From positions 1-36,543 of the forward strand of contig JBCBEX010000038.1 in the NCBI GenBank assembly GCA_038528235.1: a stretch of 36,543 nt of DNA, read 5' to 3'. The DNA is from JBCBEX01 sp038528235 (GTDB lineage Bacteria > Bacteroidota > Rhodothermia > Rhodothermales > Rubricoccaceae). The notes beneath the pieces were generated by a model. The model was not told where the DNA came from, made no database searches, and saw only the letters and a program-made list of their open reading frames with translations. Position numbers and translations under genes: made by a program. Positions 1 through 6,914 of the stretch are shown piece by piece (the stretch's first letter is position 1; each line of letters opens with the position of its first letter).

Positions 1-348
1 AGACGATGGCATCGAACTGGTACGAATGGACCTACCTCGATAGCCTTGCGCTCGTCTCCGCCAACGACGGGGCAGGCGAGCGATAGCCGGGCCCGGCTCA
101 GTTACACGGCTCGTGCTGTCCATCTCCGTCAGCATCTCGACGAACACGTCGTTATCGCTAGTGCCGACCGACACGGAGAACGGCTGGACCGCAAGCACAC
201 CGCCTTCCAGGGAACGCCCGGCGTAGGCTTCTTCCGTCGTAATGAGTTGCCCCGCAGCACAGCCGACGAGGAGGCTGACCAGCAGGACGAGTACCGTTCG
301 GTAAAGGACTGGCGGCGCGGTAAAGGAGAGCGCGGACGCAAGCGACAT
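1..348 (-). CDS. Putative lipoprotein, cut by window edge
   Basis: The minus-strand frame from an ATG at 346-348 stays open to base 1, giving at least 116 residues. The N-terminus has a hydrophobic stretch ending in a lipobox (LLVGC), so a lipid-anchored envelope protein is likely. The segment after the Cys, YAGRSLEGGVLAVQPFS, resembles YTGRVTGGTLVIAPFS in the neighbour encoded at 354-1055, so the two look like tandem paralogues. It starts 5 bases after the neighbour's stop codon and is probably co-transcribed with it. The last 40 or so visible residues are unusually Arg/Ser-rich and do not resemble the neighbour, so a frameshift or a divergent region is possible. Function unknown; I recognise no named family. 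Confidence 0.5.
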   Translation of the reverse strand, partial: MSLASALSFTAPPVLYRTVLVLLVSLLVGCAAGQLITTEEAYAGRSLEGGVLAVQPFSVSVGTSDNDVFVEMLTEMDSTSRVTEPGPAIARLPRRWRRRAQGYRGRSIRTSSMPSS

Positions 349-353
349 AGGGG

Positions 354-1055
354 TCAGCCTCGGGTCGACACATGAAACGGCGAGGTGCCGAACATAGCCT
401 CCACGTACGCTTCCAAACCGTCCAGATACCGTGAACGAGCCATCTGCTCATCAAGTGGGGTGCCCTGGGGCAGGGGCTCCACGCGGAGGGTGAGTGTGCG
501 ATCCAATTCGTTAAAGAGGATGGGCTCGCCCGTCTCGTTGCTCCAGAGCACGAAACCCACGCGGTGCGGCATCACGATGCGTCCCGGAAGCAACTCCCCG
601 CGTACGGCCTCGATTTCGGCGTTGCCGAAGAAGAGGATGAACTCAGGCGTCCCCCCTGCCATCTGGATGGGTTGGCCTCGGGGCGGCGTGGCGACCGGGA
701 AGTCCTGCCCCTGCCTGACGCGCAGCCGGTTGTCGTCGTAGCGTCGCTGGTTGTAGCGCTGCATCTCCAACGGCGGCATGCCTGCGTACTCGTCGACCAC
801 GACGCGGTCGAAGCGGGTCTGCCGCTGTATTTCTCGCGCTAGCGCGAGGCGGAAGAACTGGGCATACCGCCGGTCCGCAGCAGCGAGGTCTTCTCCCGGA
901 AGGCGTGGGATGTCGAGCCGCTGGTCCGGGCTAAACGGAGCAATCACGAGCGTACCGCCGGTCACGCGCCCCGTGTACTCGGTGACGAGCGTTGTGGGAG
1001 GCGGCGCGCACGAGGCGAAGCCTACCAGGACGAGGATGAGGATGAAACGAAGCAT
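354..1055 (-). CDS. Putative lipoprotein of unknown function
   Basis: This encodes 233 residues beginning MLRFILILVLVGFASC, a short signal peptide with a clear lipobox (GFASC), so the mature protein should be lipid-anchored in the envelope. No catalytic motif is visible. The body mixes charged stretches, such as the QRYNQRRYDDNRLRVRQGQD area near residues 105-125, with beta-rich segments (EFILFFGNAEIEAVRGELLPGRIV). A second lipoprotein with a similar post-signal segment follows on the same strand after 5 bases, suggesting a two-gene operon of paralogues. The next gene upstream (wrbA) is divergent, with a 202-base spacer. The start is the first in-frame ATG and directly opens the signal peptide. 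Confidence 0.8.
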   Translation of the reverse strand: MLRFILILVLVGFASCAPPPTTLVTEYTGRVTGGTLVIAPFSPDQRLDIPRLPGEDLAAADRRYAQFFRLALAREIQRQTRFDRVVVDEYAGMPPLEMQRYNQRRYDDNRLRVRQGQDFPVATPPRGQPIQMAGGTPEFILFFGNAEIEAVRGELLPGRIVMPHRVGFVLWSNETGEPILFNELDRTLTLRVEPLPQGTPLDEQMARSRYLDGLEAYVEAMFGTSPFHVSTRG

Positions 1056-1167
1056 GGCGATACCGTGAGGGAGATGCGCGGGGCGCTAAAGATGCAACGG
1101 CTGCGCTACAATGGCAACGATGCAACGGCGGCATGCTACCGCGCAGACGGAACGCAAGGCGATGGAA

Positions 1168-1203
1168 TAATGGTACCATTAATATATTTGTTGGAACAAA
1201 TAT
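1168..1203. promoter_or_regulatory. Two adjacent palindromes, candidate operator/promoter of wrbA
   Basis: An AT-rich island in GC-rich DNA holds a perfect 14-base palindrome TAATGGTACCATTA (1168-1181). Two bases on there is an inverted repeat with 9-base arms, ATATTTGTT-GG-AACAAATAT (1184-1203). TATATTTG at 1183-1190 fits the Bacteroidota -7 box TAnnTTTG. The sites lie 55-90 bases before the wrbA start and could also serve the divergent lipoprotein gene. A dimeric repressor site is inferred. Confidence 0.5.
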
Positions 1204-1257
1204 TTGTCTTTCTACATCAAACTCCTTCCTGACACACCGACCCATCTCCCCGATGCC

Positions 1258-1854
1258 ATGAGCGACGTCCGACTCACTATCGTCTACTACAGCACCTACG
1301 GCACCAACTACGCGATGGCGCAGGTCGCCGCCGAGGCCGCACGCGAGGCTGGCGCTGAGGTGCGCCTCCGCAAAGCTCCGGAGACCGTCTCCCAAGACGT
1401 GATCGACCGCCAGGAAGGCTGGAAGGCCGCGCAGGCGAACCAGTCGGATGTCCCCGAGGCAACGGCCGATGACATGGAGTGGGCCAACGCCTACTTCCTG
1501 AGCGCCCCCACCCGCTTCGGTGGCGCAGCCAGCCAGATGCGCGCCTTCATCGACACGCTTGGCGGTGCCTGGCAGAAAGGCGCCCTCGCCAACAAGGCGT
1601 TCACGGCCATGACGAGCGCCCAGAACCCGCACGGGGGCCAGGAGACGACACTCCAGACGCTCTACATCACCGCGATGCACTGGGGCGCGATCATCGTCGT
1701 GCCCGGCTACACCGACCCCGCCATCTTCGCGAGCGGCGGCAACCCCTACGGCGCGTCGGTCACCGCCAATGGCGAACCGCTCTCCGACGAGGACAAGGCG
1801 GGCATCCGCCACCAGGCCAAGCGCGTCGTCGAGGTCGCGTCGAAGCTCGCGTAG
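1258..1854 (+). CDS. wrbA: WrbA-type NAD(P)H:quinone oxidoreductase (flavodoxin fold)
   Basis: At 198 residues it matches the usual WrbA length. WrbA proteins bind FMN and reduce quinones by two electrons with NAD(P)H, avoiding semiquinone and oxidative stress; they act in the cytosol as tetramers. Visible signatures are the phosphate-binding loop YYSTYGTNYAMA near residues 11-22, the PTRFGGAASQMRAFIDT segment near 83-99, and the conserved SAQNPHGGQETTL and HWGAIIVVPGY blocks. The open frame reaches back to a TTG at 1204, but the ATG at 1258 (MSDVRLTIVYYS) gives the family N-terminus and is preferred. It is monocistronic, preceded by two palindromes and followed by a palindromic element shared with the convergent topoisomerase gene. 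Confidence 0.92.
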   Translation: MSDVRLTIVYYSTYGTNYAMAQVAAEAAREAGAEVRLRKAPETVSQDVIDRQEGWKAAQANQSDVPEATADDMEWANAYFLSAPTRFGGAASQMRAFIDTLGGAWQKGALANKAFTAMTSAQNPHGGQETTLQTLYITAMHWGAIIVVPGYTDPAIFASGGNPYGASVTANGEPLSDEDKAGIRHQAKRVVEVASKLA

Positions 1855-1960
1855 CACACCCCCTGCTCGCGTTTGCAGTCGCTTAGCTCCTACACAAACG
1901 CAAGCTGTCCCCCTCGCAAGCGAGGGGGACAGTTCGAGCGAAGCGAGAACAGGGGGTGTG
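1855..1960. repeat. Nested palindromic element between convergent genes (copy 1)
   Basis: The outer arms CACACCCCCTG (1855-1865) and CAGGGGGTGTG (1950-1960) are perfect inverted repeats. Inside are GCGTTTG (1869-1875)/CAAACGC (1895-1901) and a strong hairpin with 13-base arms, CTGTCCCCCTCGC (1905-1917) and its complement (1920-1932). The element fills the wrbA/parC convergent gap and resembles the element at about 34604-34716. It may act as a bidirectional terminator, or it may be a REP- or MITE-like repeat. Confidence 0.75.
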
Positions 1961-1973
1961 TCCGAGTTGGCTC

Positions 1974-4316
1974 CTACTCCGGCAGAGGGCGCACCACCGG
2001 CTCGGGCTTGGCGGCCCGGAGCGTGCCGCGCTGGATCACGACGCGGCCCTTTCCGCCGCGGTTCGTCACGTCGAACTTCGTTGTCCGGACGATCTCGGAG
2101 CGGCCCCGGCTCGTCTCGACTTCGAGACCGTCGCGGGCTGTCGTCGAGAGCGCGGCGCCGAGGACGCGGTCGCCGCTGCCGTCGAGGCGGATCGCGATGA
2201 CGCCCTTCGCGATGCTCTTCACGACGGGCACCTGCTGCGCGGGGAAGATGAGCGCGCGGCCCTGCTTCGTGGCGAGGCACACGTGCTCGTCGCCGCGGCA
2301 GAGGTGCGCGGTGAGGAGGTACGACTTCGCCTTGCCCTTCGCGAGCCGCATGAAGCCGCGCCCGTTCTTGTTTGACGGCTCCGCGAAGTTGTCGAGCGCC
2401 ATGCGCGCCGTCTGGCCGTCGGTCGTGACGCCGAGGACAAACGGGCCGTAGCCGTCGTCGGAGTTAGGAGGCGCGCCATCGCCCTGGAACAGCTCGGGGT
2501 CGGCCTCAGGCGCGTACGGATCGGGCAGCACGCGAGAATCGAGGAGGATCGCCCCGGCTAGGCGCTCGCCGTCGGAGAAGTCGAAGTACTTCTGGATCGG
2601 GTCGCCGTAGCCCGAGGTCTGCGGCAGGTCGTCGACGCGGAGCGTGTAGGCGCGGCCCGCTGTCGTAAAGAAGACCAGCGAGGCGCGCGTCGAGCCGCCG
2701 AGCGCATACGCCACCTCATCGCCTTCGCGGACGCGGATGGCGTCGAGCGTGGTATAGGAGCGCTGTCGCTTCACCCACCCGTCGCGCGTCACGATCACGA
2801 CTACGTCCTCGGCGATGATGTAGTCCTCAGCGTCGTAGTCGAGCGCGGCGTCCGGTCCGGCAACCGTCGTGCGGCGCTCGTCGGCGAACTGCTTCTTCGC
2901 GGCGCGGAGTTCCTCTTTGATGAGCCGCCAGCGGGCGTCCTCGTCGGCGAGAAGCGCGCGGAGCTCCGCGGCCATCGCTTCCTTCTCTTCCAGTTCCTTC
3001 TTGATCGCGTCGATCTCCATCTGCGCGAGGCGATAGAGCTTGATCTCCAGGATCGCGTCCGCCTGGATGTCGTCGATGCCGAAGCGGTGCATGAGACGCT
3101 GCGCGGCGTCGGCCTTGTTGCGCGAGGCGCGGATGAGCTTGATCGCCTCGTCGAGCGCGTCGAAGATGATTGCGAAGCCGCGCAGGATGTGGATGCGCTT
3201 TTCGAGCTGCTCGAGCTCATACTGCAGCCGCTTCGTGACCACCTCCATGCGGAAATGCAGGAAGTGCTGGAGCGCCGTGCGGAGGTCGACCTTCTGCGGC
3301 GCACCGACTTCGGGGTTGCGCGTCGGGACGAGGCACGTCATGTTGACGTGGAAGCGCGTCTGCAGCGGCGTGTGCTTGAAGAGGTAGGCCATCGCCGCCT
3401 CCGCGTTCGCGCCGCGCTTGAGTTCGAGCACGATGCGCACGTCCTCCGTCGATTCGTCGCGGATGTCAACGAGCTGCGGCACCTTCCCCTTCGCGATGTG
3501 CTCGGCGATCTTCTCGATCAGGTCCGCCTTCGTCATGGCGTACGGGATCGAGGTGATGATGACGTGCTTCTTTCCCTCCATCTCGTACTCGCCGCGGAGT
3601 TCGATGGGGCCTTCGCCGGTCTCGTAGATCTTGAGCAGTTCCTCCGGCGTGTTGAGGATGCGCCCGCCCGTGGGGAAGTCCGGCGCGGGGACGTACTTCA
3701 CCAGCGTGTCGATCCGCGCGTTCGGGCTCCCGATGAGGTAGATGCAGGCGTCGAGTAGTTCGCCGAGGTTGTGCGGCGGAATGTTGGTCGCCATCCCGAC
3801 GGCGATGCCGGTCGCGCCGTTGGCGAGCAGGTTCGGGACCGGCGCGGGGAGCACGACCGGCTCGAAGACCGTCCCGTCGTAGTTCGGGCGGAAATGCACG
3901 GTCTGCTTCTTGATCTCGCTGAGGAACGCGGCGCCGAGCGATTGCAGACGTGCTTCCGTATAGCGCATTGCGGCGGGGCTGTCGCCGTCGAGCGAGCCGA
4001 AGTTGCCTTGGCCGTCCACGAGCGGCGCGCGGAGGCTGAAGTCCTGCGCCATGCGCACCATCGCGTCGTAGATGGCCGTGTCGCCGTGGGGGTGGTACTT
4101 GCCCATCACCGTCCCGACGACCGTAGCGCTCTTGCGATAACGGCTGTCAGGGTTCAGCCGGAGGTCCACGGCCATGCCATAGAGGATGCGGCGCTGGACC
4201 GGCTTCAGGCCGTCTCGGATGTCCGGCAGCGCGCGGCTGGTGATGACGGAGAGGGCGTAGTTGAGGTAGCGCTGGCGGGTGGTCTCGTGCAGCGGGATCG
4301 TCTCGACGACGGGCAT
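1974..4316 (-). CDS. parC: Type IIA DNA topoisomerase subunit A (ParC/GyrA-like)
   Basis: This 780-residue protein is the breakage-reunion subunit of topoisomerase IV or gyrase, which passes one duplex through another to decatenate or supercoil DNA together with an ATPase subunit (ParE/GyrB) not found here. The N-terminus (LNYALSVITSRALPDIRDGL) is typical. The active-site Tyr is Y119 in AAMRYTE. The quinolone-determining loop HPHGDTAIYD carries Thr80 and Asp84, where E. coli ParC has Ser80/Glu84 and GyrA Ser83/Asp87. A coiled-coil tower lies near residues 350-490, followed by a six-bladed C-terminal domain. The near-terminal NRGGKG is a partial GyrA box (QRRGGKG), so a gyrase-like activity cannot be excluded. 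The ParC label rests on overall resemblance. Confidence 0.9.
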   Translation of the reverse strand: MPVVETIPLHETTRQRYLNYALSVITSRALPDIRDGLKPVQRRILYGMAVDLRLNPDSRYRKSATVVGTVMGKYHPHGDTAIYDAMVRMAQDFSLRAPLVDGQGNFGSLDGDSPAAMRYTEARLQSLGAAFLSEIKKQTVHFRPNYDGTVFEPVVLPAPVPNLLANGATGIAVGMATNIPPHNLGELLDACIYLIGSPNARIDTLVKYVPAPDFPTGGRILNTPEELLKIYETGEGPIELRGEYEMEGKKHVIITSIPYAMTKADLIEKIAEHIAKGKVPQLVDIRDESTEDVRIVLELKRGANAEAAMAYLFKHTPLQTRFHVNMTCLVPTRNPEVGAPQKVDLRTALQHFLHFRMEVVTKRLQYELEQLEKRIHILRGFAIIFDALDEAIKLIRASRNKADAAQRLMHRFGIDDIQADAILEIKLYRLAQMEIDAIKKELEEKEAMAAELRALLADEDARWRLIKEELRAAKKQFADERRTTVAGPDAALDYDAEDYIIAEDVVVIVTRDGWVKRQRSYTTLDAIRVREGDEVAYALGGSTRASLVFFTTAGRAYTLRVDDLPQTSGYGDPIQKYFDFSDGERLAGAILLDSRVLPDPYAPEADPELFQGDGAPPNSDDGYGPFVLGVTTDGQTARMALDNFAEPSNKNGRGFMRLAKGKAKSYLLTAHLCRGDEHVCLATKQGRALIFPAQQVPVVKSIAKGVIAIRLDGSGDRVLGAALSTTARDGLEVETSRGRSEIVRTTKFDVTNRGGKGRVVIQRGTLRAAKPEPVVRPLPE

Positions 4317-4380
4317 CGGCGGCAGGCGTTGGAAACGCGGGTGCGTGCGGGAGGGTCAGTCCCGAAATCTACAACCGCCC

Positions 4381-4403
4381 CCCTGACAGCGTATGTCACA
4401 GGG
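4381..4403 (-). terminator. Weak hairpin after the pilin-like cluster
   Basis: TGACA (4384-4388) and TGTCA (4394-4398) pair around a 5-base loop, and CCCTG (4381-4385) can alternatively pair with CAGGG (4399-4403). It lies between the stop of the 4434-4901 gene and the topoisomerase start. No T-run follows on the minus strand, so a terminator role is uncertain. Confidence 0.25.
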
Positions 4404-4433
4404 AGTACACCACCCCAACGCTACGACGCTGAC

Positions 4434-4901
4434 CTAGACCTCGACCCGCACCCAGTCGCTCTGGGCGCCGTGCATGTAGAAGAACCTCCAATGGTCATCA
4501 TAGACACGCATGATGAACGCGATGTCATCGTCTTCTAGATCATCGCGGCTTGCGGGGCAAGCGTCGAGGTCGTAGATGCGCACGGCGTAATAGTCGCTGC
4601 CGCTGGGAAACACGCGCATGCAGCCTACGCCCTCTCGGTAGAGCAGCTTGGTATCGTCCGGAGATGGGGGCAAGCCGAGGTCGCCGAAGCTGAGGTCGCG
4701 GCTCGTGCCCTTCGCACCACCGAGGGCGGGCAGCGTGTCGGTCCACGTGTCGATGCGTGCCGCGATTTCCGCCATGGTGCCGACTTGCCGGTCGTAGCGC
4801 GCACGCTGGGCGCTTTCGCCGAACGCTTCGATCCCAGACACGACGGCCAAGCCGACGATGACGACTCCGAGAACGAGCAAGAGAAGTTGCTGCTGTCCCA
4901 T
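4434..4901 (-). CDS. Pilin-like one-TM protein, paralogue 3 of 3
   Basis: It has 155 residues and starts MGQQQLLLLVLG, followed by a hydrophobic helix to about residue 23 and then GIEAFGESAQRARYDR, an amphipathic stretch. This layout (very short polar start, about 20 hydrophobic residues, charged helix, globular C-terminal domain) is like type IV pilins and pseudopilins, but there is no classical leader or Glu at position 5. Two cysteines, in GVGCMRVFPSG and LDACPASRD, match a pair in the gene at 5459-5920 and may form a disulfide. It is the last gene of a three-gene array, 29 bases after its neighbour. The exact function is not established; I recall similar MGQQQLLL proteins in Rhodothermales and related phyla, from memory only. 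Confidence 0.8.
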   Translation of the reverse strand: MGQQQLLLLVLGVVIVGLAVVSGIEAFGESAQRARYDRQVGTMAEIAARIDTWTDTLPALGGAKGTSRDLSFGDLGLPPSPDDTKLLYREGVGCMRVFPSGSDYYAVRIYDLDACPASRDDLEDDDIAFIMRVYDDHWRFFYMHGAQSDWVRVEV

Positions 4902-4930
4902 GGTCCACCCAGGATCGTGTGCCTAGAGCC

Positions 4931-5440
4931 TCACTGGTTGCTGGGAGACCAGCTGCACCCGTCGGGCTTGGCCAGTTCCCCCTCGTCGTACTGCCACACG
5001 CCGCCGCTAAACTCCGAGCGACGCAGCACCCAGCACTCGGACGGCACGCCGAAGAGGCGAAGCTGGACCATGATCGCGCCGTCAGCTTCTGGCACTTCGG
5101 TCAGCTCTATGAGGACGCTTCCTGATTCGCGGCACAGCGTGGTCCGGTGGTCGAGGCCGACGTACCACGAATCGTCGCCCTCGGCCCCCGTCTGCGGACG
5201 GCCGATTTGTTGAAGACTGAGGTTGGAGTTATGCACATCGACACCGCGACCTAGGCCGCCGAGCGCCACAGGCTTGCTGTACCACGAAATCACATCGCCT
5301 GCCACAGCGACGGCATGCTCCGTAAATCGGTCGTAGCGACTCTTCCGGTCGTTCTCTTCGAACGACTGGATGCCCGTCACGATCGCCAGACCGACGATCA
5401 CGAGGCCCAACACGAGGAGCACGAGTTGCTGCTGTCCCAT
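4931..5440 (-). CDS. Pilin-like one-TM protein, paralogue 2 of 3
   Basis: It has 169 residues and shares with its two neighbours the start MGQQQLVLLVLGLVIVGLAI, the GIQSFEEN turn and an Arg-rich helix (DRKSRYDR). A small domain follows, containing WYSKPVALGGLGRG (about residues 53-66) and SLQQIG. It is the most divergent of the three: its cysteines sit in TLCRESG, SECWVLRR and DGCSWSP, and the C-terminus is extended. It starts 18 bases downstream of the 5459-5920 stop, so the three genes look like one transcript made by tandem duplication. A role as a structural or minor subunit of a surface or periplasmic fibre is inferred from architecture only. Confidence 0.8.
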   Translation of the reverse strand: MGQQQLVLLVLGLVIVGLAIVTGIQSFEENDRKSRYDRFTEHAVAVAGDVISWYSKPVALGGLGRGVDVHNSNLSLQQIGRPQTGAEGDDSWYVGLDHRTTLCRESGSVLIELTEVPEADGAIMVQLRLFGVPSECWVLRRSEFSGGVWQYDEGELAKPDGCSWSPSNQ

Positions 5441-5458
5441 TGCTGGTAGCGACCTGGG

Positions 5459-5920
5459 TTAGAAGCCGTTGTTTCGGATGTTGTTTTCGCCGCTCCAGTA
5501 GAACTCGATGTCATCGACGCGTGTCCCGACGGCCCGGACGCGCATCCACGCCGAGCCGTTGTCGCAGTCCGTATCGAGGACGTTGACCTGGATGTAGTTG
5601 ACGTTCGGGAAAACCTTCAAGCACGCATAGTTGCTCATCCGGATAACCTCGCGGTCTCCCTGAAACTCGGTGGGCACCAAGCCGATCTGGGCTAGGTCGA
5701 AGCCGCTGAAGTCGTTCATGTCGTCGCTCAGGCCGCCGGCCATGGCTGTAGGCTTCATCTTCCAGGCCTGCGCCTTGGTGATGATGTCCATCAGTTGCAC
5801 CATCATTTGGTCTTGGCGCGCCTTGCGCTGGTTCTCGCCGAAGGCTTCAATGCCGCTAGCTATCGAGAGCCCCACGACGACCACCGTGAGGACGAGGAGA
5901 AGTAGTTGTTGCTGGCCCAT
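5459..5920 (-). CDS. Pilin-like one-TM protein, paralogue 1 of 3
   Basis: This 153-residue protein is the first gene of the triplet. It begins MGQQQLLLLVLTVVVVGLSI, one TM helix, followed by GIEAFGENQRKARQDQMM, which resembles the amphipathic helix behind a type IV pilin TM segment. Next comes AWKMKPTAMAGG, aligned with WYSKPVALGG in the neighbour, and a C-terminal domain with a Cys pair (NYACLKVFPNV, LDTDCDNG) also seen in the third paralogue. Met-Gly before QQQ could be an ultra-short leader, but no prepilin peptidase gene is in the window. The ATG chosen gives the N-terminus common to all three. A 178-base gap upstream should hold the promoter. Confidence 0.82.
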   Translation of the reverse strand: MGQQQLLLLVLTVVVVGLSIASGIEAFGENQRKARQDQMMVQLMDIITKAQAWKMKPTAMAGGLSDDMNDFSGFDLAQIGLVPTEFQGDREVIRMSNYACLKVFPNVNYIQVNVLDTDCDNGSAWMRVRAVGTRVDDIEFYWSGENNIRNNGF

Positions 5921-6098
5921 GGCTCGCGCAGATCAGGGAAGTGGACGCGCACGCCGGCTGCAAAAGTGGTACCGGAGCGTTTACGAGCGCTGCCTGACGC
6001 GCCTCGCTGCCATTTTTTGAGGGCCAGGGGCGGTGTGCACACGGGCGTCGTTTCCCTATGCAGCAGGAGGCTACCATTTCACCCACTCCACCGGTGCC

Positions 6099-6770
6099 TC
6101 ACGCCACATCGTAGGCCAGCGTCCAGTAGTCGGCCTTTTCATCTGGGTGCAACGCCAGAATAGAGGCACGGGTGAGCAGCACGAGTGTCTGCGCTGCGGA
6201 CGAAAGGGAGACACCCGCCAACTTGGCAAACTGAGCGACGGTGATCCGCTCGTAGCGGTCGAGGTACTGCATGAGTTGCTGCTCCTTGTCACCGAACTCG
6301 AAGCGGGTGTTGGTGGGGTTCTGCTCGGCCTTCATCACGCGGATAACTTCGCGGCTGGCCTCGATGGACTGCTCGTCGACGCGCACGTAGGCGGTCTTCG
6401 AGACGCGGCCCTCGGCATCGGATGTGACGAGGTAGTGCGGCTTCGAGGCACTCTCAGGGACATCGACGATGAGCACCTCACGGCGGCGCGAGACGGGCAC
6501 GGCCGCCACGTCGAGGGGCACGAGCGGCCGCGTGTGTTTGGCGATGGCCTGGCGCAGCGCGAAGGCCTCTTCGTGCGCGTCGCGGACGCCCTTGATGGTG
6601 CCGTCGTCGTCGACGCCGAGGAGCAGCTTGCCGCCCTGTGTGTTGGCAAGCGCGATGACCTCCTTAGCGATGCGCTCAGGGCGCGGCACCCGGCGCTTGA
6701 ACTCGATGGTCAGCCCTTCGCCGAGCGCGACGAGACGCTGGAGGTCGCGGAGATCGAGGCTGAGGTCCAT
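6099..6770 (-). CDS. AlbA_2 (Schlafen-like) domain protein with C-terminal winged helix
   Basis: This gives 223 residues from the ATG at 6768-6770; a TTG four codons earlier is possible. The first 130 or so residues fit the AlbA_2/Schlafen family: GEGLTIEFKR near 18-27, EVIALANTQGGKLLLGVDDDGTIKG near 39-63, and a TAYVRVDEQSIEAS block near 127-140. In this family the ExxEFK and ANtxGG motifs bind nucleotides or nucleic acid. The last 70 residues (LMQYLDRYERITVAQFAKLAGVSLSSAAQTLVLL) look like a winged helix for DNA binding, so a transcription regulator is plausible. It precedes the pilin-like triplet on the same strand, 178 bases away, but nothing proves it regulates those genes. Confidence 0.85.
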   Translation of the reverse strand: MDLSLDLRDLQRLVALGEGLTIEFKRRVPRPERIAKEVIALANTQGGKLLLGVDDDGTIKGVRDAHEEAFALRQAIAKHTRPLVPLDVAAVPVSRRREVLIVDVPESASKPHYLVTSDAEGRVSKTAYVRVDEQSIEASREVIRVMKAEQNPTNTRFEFGDKEQQLMQYLDRYERITVAQFAKLAGVSLSSAAQTLVLLTRASILALHPDEKADYWTLAYDVA

Positions 6771-6914
6771 GACATGCGCCAAGCGGAGGGTGAGCGAGCC
6801 GCCAAGCCTGCGCGGAGCAGGCTCCGACGTTTGCGAAAGCTACGATGCCGCCAACCACGACGCAGATAGGGTTGGTTCCACCTCACCGCAACACCGCCTC
6901 TCCGCAACACGGCC

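Noticed and set aside
1091..1129. Direct repeat GATGCAACGGC (1091-1101, 1119-1129) in the wrbA/lipoprotein gap
   Set aside because: Eleven identical bases, but with no recognised motif or fixed relation to a promoter; it may be chance.
931..2280. Long minus-strand open frame (about 449 codons) across the wrbA locus and the end of parC
   Set aside because: It overlaps the coherent wrbA and parC genes, is Arg/Gly-rich as antisense frames in GC-rich DNA are, and has no family likeness.
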